64,000 nt of DNA from Betaproteobacteria bacterium (GCA_016720065.1 JADJXY010000002.1:1935001-1999000); one strand, 5' to 3'. Counted from the first letter of the stretch, positions 47,723 to 57,228 are shown. Numbers and translations are program-made. The notes: a model not told the origin generated them from the sequence alone.

Positions 47723-48667
47723 ATGGAATTTTTCCGCATCAGGAACGACATCCCCTTCATGCGCCATGCGCTGAAGTTCAACATCATTTCCCTGGTGACC
47801 TTCATCGTGGCCGTGGTTTTCCTCTTCGCCAAGGGCCTCCACCTCTCCGTCGAATTCACCGGCGGCACCCTGATCGAGGTGCATTACCAGCAGGCTGCCG
47901 ATCTGGAGAAGATTCGTGGCGCCCTGGGCAAGTCCGGGTTCACCGATTACGCGGTGCAGAATTTCGGCTCCTCCCAGGACGTGATGATCCGGCTCCCCCT
48001 CAAGGCCGACCAGAACACGGCCCAGCTTGGCGAAGCGGTCATGAAGTCCCTGGAGGCCGACGCCCCGGGCGCCCGCTTGAGCCGGGTCGAATTCGTCGGT
48101 CCCCAGGTAGGTAAGGAACTGGCGGAAAACGGCGCCATGGCCCTGCTGCTCGTGGTCATCGGCATCGTCGTCTATCTGGCCTTCCGCTTCGAATGGCGCT
48201 TCTCGGTTTCGGCCATCATCGCCAACCTGCACGACGTGGTCATCATCCTGGGCTTCTTCGCCGCCTTCCAATGGGAATTTTCGCTTTCCGTGCTGGCCGC
48301 GGTCCTCGCCGTGCTGGGCTATTCGGTCAATGAATCCGTGGTGGTCTTCGACCGGGTGCGGGAAACCTTCAAGAAGAAGCGCGGACTGACCACACCACAG
48401 GTTCTCGACCACGCCATCACCAGTACCATCAGCCGCACCATCATCACCCACGGCTCCACCCAATTGATGGTGCTGTCCATGCTCATTTTCGGCGGCGAGA
48501 CCCTGTACTACTTCTCCCTCGCCCTGACCATCGGCATCTGCTTCGGCATCTATTCCTCGGTCCTGGTGGCCAGCCCCCTGGTCATGTGGCTGGGGGTCTC
48601 GCGGGAGCAGTTCATCACCCAGAAGAAGGTCATCGAAGGCGCCAACGAGGAAGGTGCCGTGGTCTGA
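47723..48667 (+). CDS. secF: Protein translocase subunit SecF
   Basis: A 314-residue protein with VEFTGGTLIEV after the first helix and LGYSVNESVVVFDRVRE in the membrane bundle, both SecF signatures. It forms the SecDF complex with the preceding gene product. A hairpin terminator lies shortly downstream. Confidence 0.96.
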   Translation: MEFFRIRNDIPFMRHALKFNIISLVTFIVAVVFLFAKGLHLSVEFTGGTLIEVHYQQAADLEKIRGALGKSGFTDYAVQNFGSSQDVMIRLPLKADQNTAQLGEAVMKSLEADAPGARLSRVEFVGPQVGKELAENGAMALLLVVIGIVVYLAFRFEWRFSVSAIIANLHDVVIILGFFAAFQWEFSLSVLAAVLAVLGYSVNESVVVFDRVRETFKKKRGLTTPQVLDHAITSTISRTIITHGSTQLMVLSMLIFGGETLYYFSLALTIGICFGIYSSVLVASPLVMWLGVSREQFITQKKVIEGANEEGAVV

Positions 48668-48690
48668 CGGACTCCGGACAAGGGCAAATC

Positions 48691-48717
48691 AACGGGCGCC
48701 CTGGGCGCCCGTTTTCA
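48691..48717. terminator. Bidirectional terminator after secF
   Basis: AACGGGCGCC and GGCGCCCGTT form a perfect stem around a three-base loop and are followed by a short T-run on the plus strand. It separates secF from the convergent DUF2322 gene and probably serves both. Confidence 0.8.
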
Positions 48718-48728
48718 TTCACCAGCGC

Positions 48729-49049
48729 TCAGACGGCGAAGACGTGCTTGACGCGCAAGGCCGGTTCTCCGGCCTCGATCCCGAGCAGCCGCGCAATATT
48801 GGGATGCTTGCCGGGATTAGCCCGCTCATCCTCGCTGTGCTCGGCGAAAATTTCCAGGCCCATCTTCGCCGCCTCGGCGGTGATGGCGCCGTAGGTCTGG
48901 GCCAGATGGTTATAGACCGCCAGGGAGCCCTGGCTGCCAGCCTTGTTTTCGATGGTGGCGACGACATTGCCCTCGGCGTCGAGGAGGTTGAGGGCTGCCA
49001 GATGGGAGATCCCGGGCAGCTTCTTCAAGTTTTCTGCGAATTGACTCAT
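48729..49049 (-). CDS. DUF2322 protein
   Basis: A 106-residue soluble protein, MSQFAENLKKLPGISHLAAL, with IENKAGSQGSLAVYNHLAQTYG and LLGIEAGEPALRV. This matches the DUF2322 family, found mostly in betaproteobacteria and without a known function. Its start overlaps the end of the upstream zinc-ribbon gene (ATGA), so the two are co-translated. Confidence 0.82.
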   Translation of the reverse strand: MSQFAENLKKLPGISHLAALNLLDAEGNVVATIENKAGSQGSLAVYNHLAQTYGAITAEAAKMGLEIFAEHSEDERANPGKHPNIARLLGIEAGEPALRVKHVFAV

Positions 49050-49321
49050 TTCCAGTCCTGTTTGGCCTTGACCATCCCGAGGATGAGGCCAGTGGTGAAG
49101 GTGGCGACAGGCACGGCGAAGGCGATGGCCTTGATGCCCCGCTCGGCGCCGAAGAGGTAGAGAAGGACGAGCGCCGGCAGCAGACCGACGATCAGGCCGA
49201 GAAGCCCTCCCTTCAAGCCCCCCGCGATGACGTCACGGTCGGTCGTCTTGCGCTCGCCGACACAGAAGGGGCAGTAGATGGCGTCCTCCGGCACGTCTCT
49301 CCCGCATTTTCCGCACTGCAT
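49046..49321 (-). CDS. Zinc-ribbon membrane protein
   Basis: A 91-residue protein with an N-terminal zinc ribbon (CGKCGRDV...YCPFC, two CxxC pairs) and two membrane helices (GLIVGLLPALVLLYLFG and AFAVPVATFTTGLILG). Such small proteins often sit in the membrane with the ribbon in the cytoplasm. Function is unknown. It is in an operon with the DUF2322 gene. Confidence 0.7.
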   Translation of the reverse strand: MQCGKCGRDVPEDAIYCPFCVGERKTTDRDVIAGGLKGGLLGLIVGLLPALVLLYLFGAERGIKAIAFAVPVATFTTGLILGMVKAKQDWK

Positions 49322-49407
49322 GGGCTAGGTCTTTCGCCGGGCCGGCCCAAGGCCGGCCTGCGCTCCCTCCGAGGGCAGCGGGCCGGGCGAGCGTGGGGGC
49401 AGTCCCA

Positions 49408-50775
49408 TCAGATGCGCTTGGCCAGGTCGGCCGCCTTGCCCGTGTAATCCCAGGGCGTCAGCTTGAGCAGTTCCGCCTTGGCGGCCTCGGGAATCGCCAG
49501 GGTGGCGACGAAGGCCTGCATGCCGTCGCGGGACACCCGGGTGCCCCGGGTCAGCTCCTTCAGCTTTTCGTAGGCCTCGGGCACCGCATAGCGGCGCATG
49601 ACGGTCTGGATGGGCTCTGCAAGCAGTTCCCAGTTGGCGTCCAGGTCGGCGTGCATGAGATCGGCGTTGATTTCCAGCTTGCCCAGGCCCTTGAGCAGCG
49701 AATCGTAGGCCAGCAGGGTGTAGCCGAGACCGACGCCCATGTTGCGCAGCACGGTGGAGTCGGTGAGATCGCGTTGCCAGCGGGAAATGGGCAACTTCTC
49801 GGCCAGATGCTTCAACACGGCGTTGGCCAGGCCCAGGTTGCCCTCGGAATTCTCGAAGTCGATGGGATTGACCTTGTGGGGCATGGTGGACGAGCCGATT
49901 TCGCCGGCCTTCACCTTCTGCTTGAAGAACCCGAGGGAGATGTAACCCCAGATGTCCCGATCCAGGTCGATGAGGATGCTGTTGGCGCGGGCGAAGGCGT
50001 CGAACAGTTCGGCCAGGGCATCGTGGGGTTCGATCTGGATGGTGTAGGGGTTGAAGCTCAGCCCCAGGGATTCGACGAAGCGCTGGGCGAACCCCTCCCA
50101 GTCGTAGCCAGGATAGGCCGCCAGGTGGGCGTTGTAATTGCCGACGGCACCGTTGATCTTGCCCAGCAACTCGACCCCGGCGATGCGGGCGTGGGCCCGT
50201 TGCAGGCGGTAGGCCACGTTGGCCATCTCCTTGCCCAGGGTCGTCGGCGTCGCCGGCTGGCCGTGGGTACGGCTCATCATCGGCACCGCGGCGTGGGCAT
50301 GGGCCAGTTCCCGCAGCTTGGCGATGACCTGATCCAGGGCCGGCAACAGGGCCGCTTGCCGGGCGCCCTGGCACATCAGGGCGTGGGACAGGTTGTTGAT
50401 GTCTTCCGAGGTGCAGGCGAAGTGGATGAATTCGCTCACCTTCACCACTTCTGCGTTGCCCTTGGTGTTGCCCTTGATCCAGTATTCGAGGGCCTTGACG
50501 TCGTGGTTGGTGGTGGCCTCGATGGCCTTCACCTCGGCGGCCTGTTCGGGGCCGAAATGGCTCACCAGGGCGTCCAGTTCCGCCACCGTCGCCGGAGAGA
50601 AGGCGGCGATTTCGCTGAAATGGGGCTCGGCGGCGAGGGCCTTGAGCCATTCGATCTCCACCTTCAGGCGGGCGCGGATGAGGCCGAATTCCGAGAAATG
50701 CTCGCGCAGGGCGTCGACCTTGCCGGCGTAGCGGCCATCGAGAGGGGAAAGGGCCGTAAGAAGGGGGGCAGTCAT
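49408..50775 (-). CDS. purB: Adenylosuccinate lyase
   Basis: A 455-residue fumarase-superfamily enzyme. It has TSEDINNLSHALM, SRTHGQPATPTTLGKE with the catalytic His, and the signature loop GSSTMPHKVNPIDFEN with the catalytic Ser. It cleaves SAICAR and adenylosuccinate in purine synthesis. Length and motifs are normal for the PurB subgroup. Confidence 0.96.
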   Translation of the reverse strand: MTAPLLTALSPLDGRYAGKVDALREHFSEFGLIRARLKVEIEWLKALAAEPHFSEIAAFSPATVAELDALVSHFGPEQAAEVKAIEATTNHDVKALEYWIKGNTKGNAEVVKVSEFIHFACTSEDINNLSHALMCQGARQAALLPALDQVIAKLRELAHAHAAVPMMSRTHGQPATPTTLGKEMANVAYRLQRAHARIAGVELLGKINGAVGNYNAHLAAYPGYDWEGFAQRFVESLGLSFNPYTIQIEPHDALAELFDAFARANSILIDLDRDIWGYISLGFFKQKVKAGEIGSSTMPHKVNPIDFENSEGNLGLANAVLKHLAEKLPISRWQRDLTDSTVLRNMGVGLGYTLLAYDSLLKGLGKLEINADLMHADLDANWELLAEPIQTVMRRYAVPEAYEKLKELTRGTRVSRDGMQAFVATLAIPEAAKAELLKLTPWDYTGKAADLAKRI

Positions 50776-50942
50776 GGCGGCGTCCGGGGGGCGGAAAAGG
50801 GCGCTATTTTATCCGTCCGCGCTGCATCGCAGCAAACGGCAGGGAAATTCCCGATGACCGTGAAATGCTCGAGCACCGTAAAGTGGGGGGCGGTAGGCTA
50901 TAATCCGCCAACCCCAAAAACGGATCACCTACGAGAAAAACC

Positions 50943-51551
50943 ATGAAGCTGATCGGCTCCCTGACCAGCCCGTTTGTCCGCAAGGTTCGCATCGTCCTGG
51001 CAGAAAAGAAGATCGATTACGACTTCGAGGTCGAGTCCCCCTGGACAGAGGACAGCAAGGTTCCTGACTACAACCCCCTGGGCAAGATCCCCGTCCTGCT
51101 GCTGGACGACGACACCCCACTCTTCGACTCCCGGGTCATCGTCGAATACGTCGACAGCGTCACCCCGAACAACAAGCTCTTCCCCAGCCCCAATCGGGAA
51201 CGCATCGAGGTGAAGCGCTGGGAGGCCCTGGCCGACGGCGTGTGCGAAGCGGCGGCCACGGCCTTCGTGGAAGCCAAGCGGCCCAAGAAGGAACAGAGCC
51301 CGAGCTGGATCGAACGCCAGCGGAGCAAGATCGTCCGGGGCCTGGAATTCATGTCCGAGGAGCTGGGCGAAAAGACCTACTGCACAGGCACCCACATTTC
51401 CCTGGCCGACCTGGCCGTGGGGGTTTCCCTGGGTTACCTGGCCTTCCGCTTTCCCGACATCGACTGGAAGAGCGCCCACCCCAATCTGGCCAAGCTCTAC
51501 GACAAGCTGATGCACCGGGCCTCCTTCGCCGACACCGTTCCGCGCGAGTAG
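50943..51551 (+). CDS. Glutathione S-transferase family protein
   Basis: A 202-residue protein with a thioredoxin-like N-terminal domain (MKLIGSLTSPFVRKVRIVLAE, the Ser/Pro active-site region; NPLGKIPVLLLDD; DSRVIVEYVD for glutathione binding) and a helical C-terminal domain with SLADLAVG. The substrate is not predictable. The SSPA/YibF-like short form is the closest resemblance. Confidence 0.87.
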   Translation: MKLIGSLTSPFVRKVRIVLAEKKIDYDFEVESPWTEDSKVPDYNPLGKIPVLLLDDDTPLFDSRVIVEYVDSVTPNNKLFPSPNRERIEVKRWEALADGVCEAAATAFVEAKRPKKEQSPSWIERQRSKIVRGLEFMSEELGEKTYCTGTHISLADLAVGVSLGYLAFRFPDIDWKSAHPNLAKLYDKLMHRASFADTVPRE

Positions 51552-51849
51552 CGCCACGCGGCTGTGGCGCGACCGTCGTCGGTCACCTGCACAAGCAGCC
51601 GACGGGGGCTGCGGTTCTCACGACCACCGCAGCCCCCGCCTCAGGACCAAGCCGGGCCCTGTGCCGCCCATTGACGGCCTCGGAACCCGTGAATTTTTCG
51701 GGCGCCGCTGGGCATGGCGAGGGGGGACCCAGGGAAATTTTGCGGTGCTCAGTCCCGGGAGGATCGATTGCCCGGTAGCCACGCGACGAAAACCGCTCGC
51801 CCCCTCCCGGGATGAGCGGGTTTTCAGCGGGCACGCGAGGATTCCGCCC
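51552..51849. other. Non-coding gap after the GST gene
   Basis: About 300 bases without a supported gene. I see only a small hairpin right after the GST stop (GCGCCAC / GTGGCGC at about 51550-51569), with no U-run. Open frames here have no recognisable start or family similarity. Confidence 0.5.
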
Positions 51850-52251
51850 TCAGTAGGCCGAGGGAACGGCCGGCCCCGATACGGCGGCCTTCTTGTTTGG
51901 CGAGGCCACATGCCAGGTGCCGCCCTGGCCGTCGCCGTTGCGCTCGCCAGGCTTGGTGTCTCCGGCGAAGAAATAGAGGGGTTTGCCCTTGAAGGCCCAC
52001 TGGGTGCCGCCGTCTTCCCGGGCGACGATGCTGAAGTCGCCGCCGGCCAGGGCCGGATTGGCCACCGCAAAGGGGGGCCAGGCCCCCGCGCACCCCCCGC
52101 TGCAATTGCTCTTGCCGCTGGAGTCCTTGTCGAAGGTGTAGAGGGTGCGGCCTTCCTTGTTGGTCAGAACGCCGTCCTTCTCGACGGTGGGGTTGGCCTG
52201 GACCAGGCCGGTGAGGGCGAAAAGGGCGGTGGCGATGACGATGCGCTTCAT
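51850..52251 (-). CDS. COG4315-type exported repeat protein
   Basis: A 133-residue exported protein with a signal peptide (ATALFALTGLVQA) and the paired motifs of this family: LTNKEGRTLYTFDKDSSGKS, CSGGCAGAWPP, and WAFKGKPLYFFAGDTKPGE. Homologues are periplasmic or surface proteins of unknown role, often encoded beside ECF sigma/anti-sigma pairs, exactly as here. The ATG at 52251 has an AGGAGATC ribosome site. Confidence 0.85.
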   Translation of the reverse strand: MKRIVIATALFALTGLVQANPTVEKDGVLTNKEGRTLYTFDKDSSGKSNCSGGCAGAWPPFAVANPALAGGDFSIVAREDGGTQWAFKGKPLYFFAGDTKPGERNGDGQGGTWHVASPNKKAAVSGPAVPSAY

Positions 52252-52337
52252 GGTGATCTCCTGTTCGGTTGAGGATGAACGGGGTTTATCTATCCCGTGG
52301 CCCCACTTACGGGGGTGCCCTCGGATCGGATGCAGGG

Positions 52338-53093
52338 TCACCAGAGTTTGACGCAATGGCCCTTCAGCAGGAACTCGCCGGGCGCGTCGCCGGGCCGGGC
52401 CGGGGCGTCCTGCAGCGTCACCGCGAGTTGGGCAACATTGGCGAGCAGACGTTCGGCCGTGTCGTCGAGCATCACCGCGCCGGTCCCCTGGGCGGGAACC
52501 AGGCCCAGGGGAATGGGCGGCAGGGCCTTGCCTGCCTTGTCCTTGGGCAGGCCCCACAGTTGCAGCACTTTGCCAGCGGGCAGTTCCAGCGGCCGCAGTA
52601 CCTTGAAGGTCAGGCGCCGGCCATGGCGGGTGGCGCTGGCCAGCACCGTCGGCCGGCCCTCGGCGTCAAGGAGAAGGCCGATGTAGCTCTGCGGCAGGGA
52701 CTGCTCCCGCTGGGCGAGTTGATCGAGGCCGACGAAGCGTTCCGGCATCTGCATCACCAGGGCGATGCTGGCGACGACGCCGAACGCCACCCCCAGCAGC
52801 GGACTGGCCCAGGCCAGCCAACGGCTGCGCGGAGCGGCCCGACGGGCCGGTTCGGGCTGACGCGCGCCCGGCAGGCGGCGGGCGATGCCCTGCCATACCC
52901 GCTCCGGCGGGGCGACCGGCGGCACCGCAGCGGCCAACCCGCCGAGACGCCGCTCCCAGGCCCCCAGGGCGTCCCGGGCCGGCAGGCTGCGCAGCAGATG
53001 GCGCCGGAAGCGGCGGCGGGCCCGGGGAGCCAGTGTCCCCAGGGCGTACTGGGCCGCCAGATGGTCGAGGAGCGGGGGGCGGTCGTAATTCAT
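52338..53093 (-). CDS. Anti-sigma factor (RskA-like)
   Basis: A 251-residue protein with an N-terminal HLAAQYALGTLAPRARRRF zinc-free anti-sigma domain, one membrane helix (LGVAFGVVASIALVM, about residues 110-125) and a periplasmic RskA-type domain with LQLWGLPKDKAG. It holds the ECF sigma factor at the membrane until a signal arrives. The start overlaps the sigma stop as ATGA, confirming the pair. Confidence 0.87.
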   Translation of the reverse strand: MNYDRPPLLDHLAAQYALGTLAPRARRRFRRHLLRSLPARDALGAWERRLGGLAAAVPPVAPPERVWQGIARRLPGARQPEPARRAAPRSRWLAWASPLLGVAFGVVASIALVMQMPERFVGLDQLAQREQSLPQSYIGLLLDAEGRPTVLASATRHGRRLTFKVLRPLELPAGKVLQLWGLPKDKAGKALPPIPLGLVPAQGTGAVMLDDTAERLLANVAQLAVTLQDAPARPGDAPGEFLLKGHCVKLW

Positions 53094-53683
53094 GCCGACT
53101 CGGCACCCTTGCGGCCGCCGGCCTCCAGGCAGCGTTTTAAAGATTCCAGACCGCGCCGCACCCAGGCCTTGACCGTGCCCAGCGGCGCCGCCATCCGCTC
53201 CGCCACTTCGCTGTGGGAAAGGCCGTGGTAGTAGGCCAGCGCCAGGCTCTGGCGCTGGCGGGCATCGGCGGCGTCCAGGCATTGGCGAATGGCCAGGGTG
53301 TCGCCGGCGCTCTCCAGCAGGGCGAGGGGATCGGGGCCGTCATCGGCGATGTCGCGCTCCAGCCCCTCCTCGTCCCGCGGCAGTTCGGTCTCGCGCCGGG
53401 CGGGGGCGCTGCGCACCTGGTCCAGGGCCTTGTTGCGGGCGATGCTGATCAGCCAGGTCATCGGCTGCCCCTGGCTGGCGCTGTACCCGGCGGCGTTGTG
53501 CCATGCGCTCACGTAAGTCTCCTGCAACAGCTCTTCGGCAAGATCCTGCCGCCGGGAGATACGGAGGATGACCCCGAACAGATGCGCCGAGGTGCGCTGG
53601 TAAAGCGCACGCAGGGCCGCCTGATCGCCGAGGGCGACGCGGGCGAGCAGGGCTTGCAGGATTTCTGAACCGTTTGCGGACAT
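53090..53683 (-). CDS. ECF sigma factor (SigK-like)
   Basis: About 197 residues. Region 2 is LYQRTSAHLFGVILRI...AEELLQETYVSAW; region 4 is LAYYHGLSHSEVAERMAAPLGTVKAWVRRGL. The partner anti-sigma follows with ATGA overlap, and a COG4315 protein is the probable regulon member. Two starts are possible; I chose ATG 53683 (MSANGSE), since the longer form from 53719 adds only 12 unconserved residues. Confidence 0.88.
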   Translation of the reverse strand: MSANGSEILQALLARVALGDQAALRALYQRTSAHLFGVILRISRRQDLAEELLQETYVSAWHNAAGYSASQGQPMTWLISIARNKALDQVRSAPARRETELPRDEEGLERDIADDGPDPLALLESAGDTLAIRQCLDAADARQRQSLALAYYHGLSHSEVAERMAAPLGTVKAWVRRGLESLKRCLEAGGRKGAESA

Positions 53684-53851
53684 GGGGGGCACCGACGGGG
53701 CGAACGATGATCTTGCCATAACCCTGCGCCGCAGTCAGCGAATGCGAATCATCCTGGAAACCTCAGTCAAGCGCTGGCCTACGCCCGAACTGCCTTGTGC
53801 CCTGGACCGCCGGGCATGGCGTGCGGAGGCGAACGGAAATTTGCCCCCCGC

Positions 53852-54949
53852 TCAGCGGATGACGCCCCCCCCCAGGCAGACACGGGATTCGTAGAGCACC
53901 ACCGACTGCCCCGGAGTCAGCGCCCACTGGGACTCGGCAAAGTGGATTTCGGCACACCCGCCATCGACCCGCTCCACTTCGCAGGGCTGGTCCGCCGTGC
54001 GATAACGGGGCTTGGCGGTGTAGACCCAGTGGGTATGGGGCGCCTGGCCGGAAACCCAGGAAAGATGCTCCGCCACCAGGGAATCCCGGTAGAGGGCGGG
54101 GTGATCGTGGCCCTGGACGACGTGGAGGACGTTCTTCTCCATGTCCTTGCCGGCGACGAACCAGGCGTCGTGGTCGCCGCCGCCGGGCTGTCCCTTTTCC
54201 TTGACGCCGCCGATGAGCAGGCCCTTCCTTTGCCCCAGGGTGTGGTACATGAGGCCATCGTGCTCCCCCAGGACCTTGCCGTCGTCGAGGCGGCGGATTT
54301 CGCCCTTTTTCGGCGGCAGGTAACGCATGAGGAATTCCTTGAAGGGCCGTTCGCCGATGAAGCAGATGCCGGTGGAGTCCTTCTTGGCGGCGACGTGCAG
54401 GCCCTCGGCTTCGGCAATCTTGCGCACCTCGCGTTTGTAGATATCAGCGAGCGGAAAGAGGGTCTTGGCAAGCTGCGCCTGATTCAACCGGTAAAGGAAG
54501 TAGCTCTGATCCTTGCTGCCGTCCTCGGCCTTCAGGAGCTGGAACTTGCCGTCGAATTCCCGCACCCCGGCATAGTGACCGGTAGCGATCCTGTCGGCAC
54601 CCAGCGTCAGCGCATGGTCGAGGAAGGCGCGGAACTTGATTTCCGAATTGCACAGGACGTCCGGATTGGGCGTGCGGCCGGCCTGGTATTCCGTGAGGAA
54701 TTCAGCGAAAACCCGCTCCCGGTATTCGGCGGCGAAATTGACCACCTCCACGTCGATGCCGATGCGGTCGGCGACGCTCATGACGTCGATGAGGTCCTGG
54801 CGGGAGGAGCAGTACTCCTCGCTGTCGTCGTCCTCCCAGTTTTTCATGAACAGGCCGATGACCTTCCAGCCCTGGCGCTTCAGGAGCAGCGCCGCCACGG
54901 AGGAATCGACCCCGCCGGAGAGCCCGACGACCACGGTTTTACTCGACAC
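53852..54949 (-). CDS. mnmA: tRNA-specific 2-thiouridylase MnmA
   Basis: A 365-residue protein with the PP-loop VVVGLSGGVDSSVAALLL, the catalytic cysteine in NPDVLCNSEIKF and the second in STGICFIGERPF. It adds sulfur to U34 of tRNA-Lys, -Glu and -Gln. The GTG start at 54949 follows AAGGAGAAGG. A longer open frame exists but would overrun the upstream gene. nudJ lies two genes upstream, and nudJ-mnmA adjacency is known in E. coli. Confidence 0.95.
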   Translation of the reverse strand: MSSKTVVVGLSGGVDSSVAALLLKRQGWKVIGLFMKNWEDDDSEEYCSSRQDLIDVMSVADRIGIDVEVVNFAAEYRERVFAEFLTEYQAGRTPNPDVLCNSEIKFRAFLDHALTLGADRIATGHYAGVREFDGKFQLLKAEDGSKDQSYFLYRLNQAQLAKTLFPLADIYKREVRKIAEAEGLHVAAKKDSTGICFIGERPFKEFLMRYLPPKKGEIRRLDDGKVLGEHDGLMYHTLGQRKGLLIGGVKEKGQPGGGDHDAWFVAGKDMEKNVLHVVQGHDHPALYRDSLVAEHLSWVSGQAPHTHWVYTAKPRYRTADQPCEVERVDGGCAEIHFAESQWALTPGQSVVLYESRVCLGGGVIR

Positions 54950-55484
54950 TGGAACCTTCTCCTTCCATCCAGGCGGCCAGCGGCAGGATGACCACCGGCT
55001 GCCCGTTATCCACAAACCAGCTATCCACGGCGTAGGCTTCGCCGCTCGCCTGCTCCTCGATGACCGCGGCAAAGTGCTGTGCCACCAGGTAGTGGGTCCG
55101 CCTTGCGGGCTCCCTCACCCGGTGCCAGTGCAGGGCACCGTAGACTTCCAGGAGGCGCAGCAGGCGGGTCGTGGTGGTCGAGTGGTCGATGCAGTCCATG
55201 CGCCCATCGACGTCCCCGTCGGCGCCATTGCCGGCCAGATCGTGGTGGATGGGCGTCTGCTCGCCGGCCCATCGATACAGCCTGCCCAGGGACTGGGCGA
55301 GCAGGGCGCGCTCCCCCGCCGCGTTGTTGGCCAAGGCCAGGAGCCGCGTGGCTTCGAGCCACTGATAATCGTCGTAAACCACCTCGGCCTGGGCCGCGCA
55401 ATCCCAGTTGTAGCAGACAGCAACCCGCTGCTCGGCAAGGGCCGGGCCCGCCAGGGCAAGAAGCAGCAAGAGGCGCAGGATCAT
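54939..55484 (-). CDS. Conserved exported protein of unknown function
   Basis: A 181-residue exported protein: signal peptide (MILRLLLLLALAGPALAE), then CYNWDCAAQAEVVYDDYQW, GRMDCIDHSTTTTRLLRLL and FVDNGQPVVILPLAAWM. The DCIDHSTTTT segment and the paired cysteines look like an enzyme or binding site, but I know no function. It starts by overlapping the NUDIX gene (ATGA) and ends overlapping the mnmA start, so the three form one unit. Confidence 0.78.
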   Translation of the reverse strand: MILRLLLLLALAGPALAEQRVAVCYNWDCAAQAEVVYDDYQWLEATRLLALANNAAGERALLAQSLGRLYRWAGEQTPIHHDLAGNGADGDVDGRMDCIDHSTTTTRLLRLLEVYGALHWHRVREPARRTHYLVAQHFAAVIEEQASGEAYAVDSWFVDNGQPVVILPLAAWMEGEGSSVE

Positions 55485-55975
55485 CCGTAATGCGTCAGGA
55501 GTTCCAGCGGATAAGCACATCCGGCCAGACAATCCTCGATACAGCGCAGCACCAGGGGACTGCGGTGGCGGCCCGCCTCGCGCCGGATATCCTGGGGCGT
55601 CAGCCAATGGGCGGCGACGATGCCTGCGTCGAGGGGACGATCCGCCTCCCAGCCCACCAGGTCGCCGCCAAAGGCGAAGCGCAGGTAGGTGATATCCCGG
55701 GTGGGGTGGCGCCAGGTGTAGATTCCCACCAGATGGGTGGGGCGGAAGTGATAGGCCGTTTCTTCCAGAGCTTCCCGGGCGACGGCATTGACGAGGGCCT
55801 CCCCACGCTCCAGGTGGCCCGCCGGCTGGTTGAAGGCCAGTCCTGCCTCGGTTTCTTCCTCCACCAGGAGGAAGCGGCCGTCGCGCTGCACCACGGCAGC
55901 CACGGTCACATTGGGTTTCCAGACGTTCTTTTCGCTCAAGATCCTGCTCGTTTGCCGCTCGCCACCGGGGGCCAA
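55481..55975 (-). CDS. nudJ: NUDIX hydrolase (NudJ-like)
   Basis: About 150-164 residues. The Nudix box is GHLERGEALVNAVAREALEE. VTVAAVVQRDGRFLLVEEE at the N-terminus and the YTWRHPTRDITYLRFAF segment match the NudJ phosphatase subgroup (thiamine pyrophosphate and nucleoside di-/triphosphates). Position beside mnmA supports this. The true start may be a little later than 55975 (first block begins about residue 19). Confidence 0.85.
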   Translation of the reverse strand: MAPGGERQTSRILSEKNVWKPNVTVAAVVQRDGRFLLVEEETEAGLAFNQPAGHLERGEALVNAVAREALEETAYHFRPTHLVGIYTWRHPTRDITYLRFAFGGDLVGWEADRPLDAGIVAAHWLTPQDIRREAGRHRSPLVLRCIEDCLAGCAYPLELLTHYG

Positions 55976-56044
55976 AGCGGCGATTTTACCCGAGGAAATC
56001 GGCTAGAATGTCGGGCTTTCGGCAGCAAGACGGAGACACCCAAA

Positions 56045-56965
56045 ATGTCCATGGCGGATCGCGACGGATTCATCTGGTACGACGGCAAGCTGGTGCCCTG
56101 GCGGGACGCCACCACCCACGTCCTCACCCATTCCCTGCATTACGGCATGGGCGTCTTCGAAGGCGTGCGGGCTTACAAGACCGAATCCGGCACTGCCATC
56201 TTCCGCCTGGAAGACCACACCGACCGCCTCTTCAACTCGGCCCACATCTTCCAGATGGCCATGCCCTTCGACAAGGCCACCCTCAACGAGGCCCAGAAGG
56301 AAGTCATCCGCGCCAACAAGCTGGAATCCGGCTACCTGCGCCCCCTGGCCTTCTACGGCTCGGAAAAGCTGGGCGTCTCGCCCAAGGGCGCCAAGGTGCA
56401 TATCGCCATCGCCGCCTGGCCGTGGGGTGCCTACCTGGGCGAGGAAGGCCTGGAGCGCGGCATTCGCGTCAAGACCTCCAGCTTCACCCGTCACCATGTC
56501 AATATCAGCATGGTGCGCGCCAAGGCCTGTGGCCACTACATCAATTCCATCCTGGCCAATAACGAAGCCACCAACGACGGCTACGACGAGGCCATGCTGC
56601 TGGACCCTGAAGGCTACGTGGCCGAGGGCGCCGGCGAGAACCTCTTCATCGTCAAGAAGGGCAGGATCTACACACCGGATCTGACCTCCTGCCTGGAAGG
56701 CATCACTCGCGCCACGGTGCTGCAACTGGCCGAGGAAATGGGCATCCCGGTGCTGGAAAAGCGCATCACCCGCGACGAAGTCTATGCCGCCGATGAAGCC
56801 TTCTTCACCGGCACCGCCGCCGAAGTGACCCCCATCCGCGAGCTGGACGGCCGCCAGATCGGCATCGGCCGCCGCGGCCCGGTCACCGCCCGCCTGCAAG
56901 CCAAATATTTCGACGTGGTCTATGGCCGCTCCGCCGAACACGCGGGCTGGCTGGCCCACGTCTGA
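56045..56965 (+). CDS. ilvE: Branched-chain amino-acid aminotransferase
   Basis: A 306-residue fold-IV PLP enzyme with LHYGMGVFEGVRAY, the PLP lysine at residue 160 (MVRAKACGHY), EGYVAEGAGENLF and the FFTGTAAEVTPI segment. It catalyses the last step of Leu, Ile and Val synthesis. A second ATG at 56051 is almost equally good as a start. Confidence 0.95.
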   Translation: MSMADRDGFIWYDGKLVPWRDATTHVLTHSLHYGMGVFEGVRAYKTESGTAIFRLEDHTDRLFNSAHIFQMAMPFDKATLNEAQKEVIRANKLESGYLRPLAFYGSEKLGVSPKGAKVHIAIAAWPWGAYLGEEGLERGIRVKTSSFTRHHVNISMVRAKACGHYINSILANNEATNDGYDEAMLLDPEGYVAEGAGENLFIVKKGRIYTPDLTSCLEGITRATVLQLAEEMGIPVLEKRITRDEVYAADEAFFTGTAAEVTPIRELDGRQIGIGRRGPVTARLQAKYFDVVYGRSAEHAGWLAHV

Positions 56966-56987
56966 CACCCTCCCGGGAGAATTCACC

Positions 56988-57179
56988 ATGGCCGATAACG
57001 CCCGCACCGTCGAAATCGACGCCCACGACCTGCCCCTGCACTGCCCGCAACCCAGTTCGCCCCTGTGGTGCCAGCATCCCCGCGTTTTCCTGGATGCCAC
57101 CAAGACCGGCGAAGTGGTCTGCCCCTATTGCAGCACCAAGTACGTCTTCAAGGGCGAACTTCCCAAGGGACATCATTGA
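56988..57179 (+). CDS. Small zinc-finger protein
   Basis: A 63-residue protein with LHCPQPSSPLWCQHPRVFL and VVCPYCSTKYVF, which gives a Cys/His zinc site like that of the zf-CHCC (NDUFS6-type) family. It begins 22 bases after ilvE, with GGGAGAATTC as ribosome site. Orthologues are often beside ilvE and LPS genes in betaproteobacteria. Confidence 0.82.
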   Translation: MADNARTVEIDAHDLPLHCPQPSSPLWCQHPRVFLDATKTGEVVCPYCSTKYVFKGELPKGHH

Positions 57180-57228
57180 GCGGGGAGTGAAGGGCGAGGT
57201 GTAAAAGCCTTTCATCCGGTTAGCCATC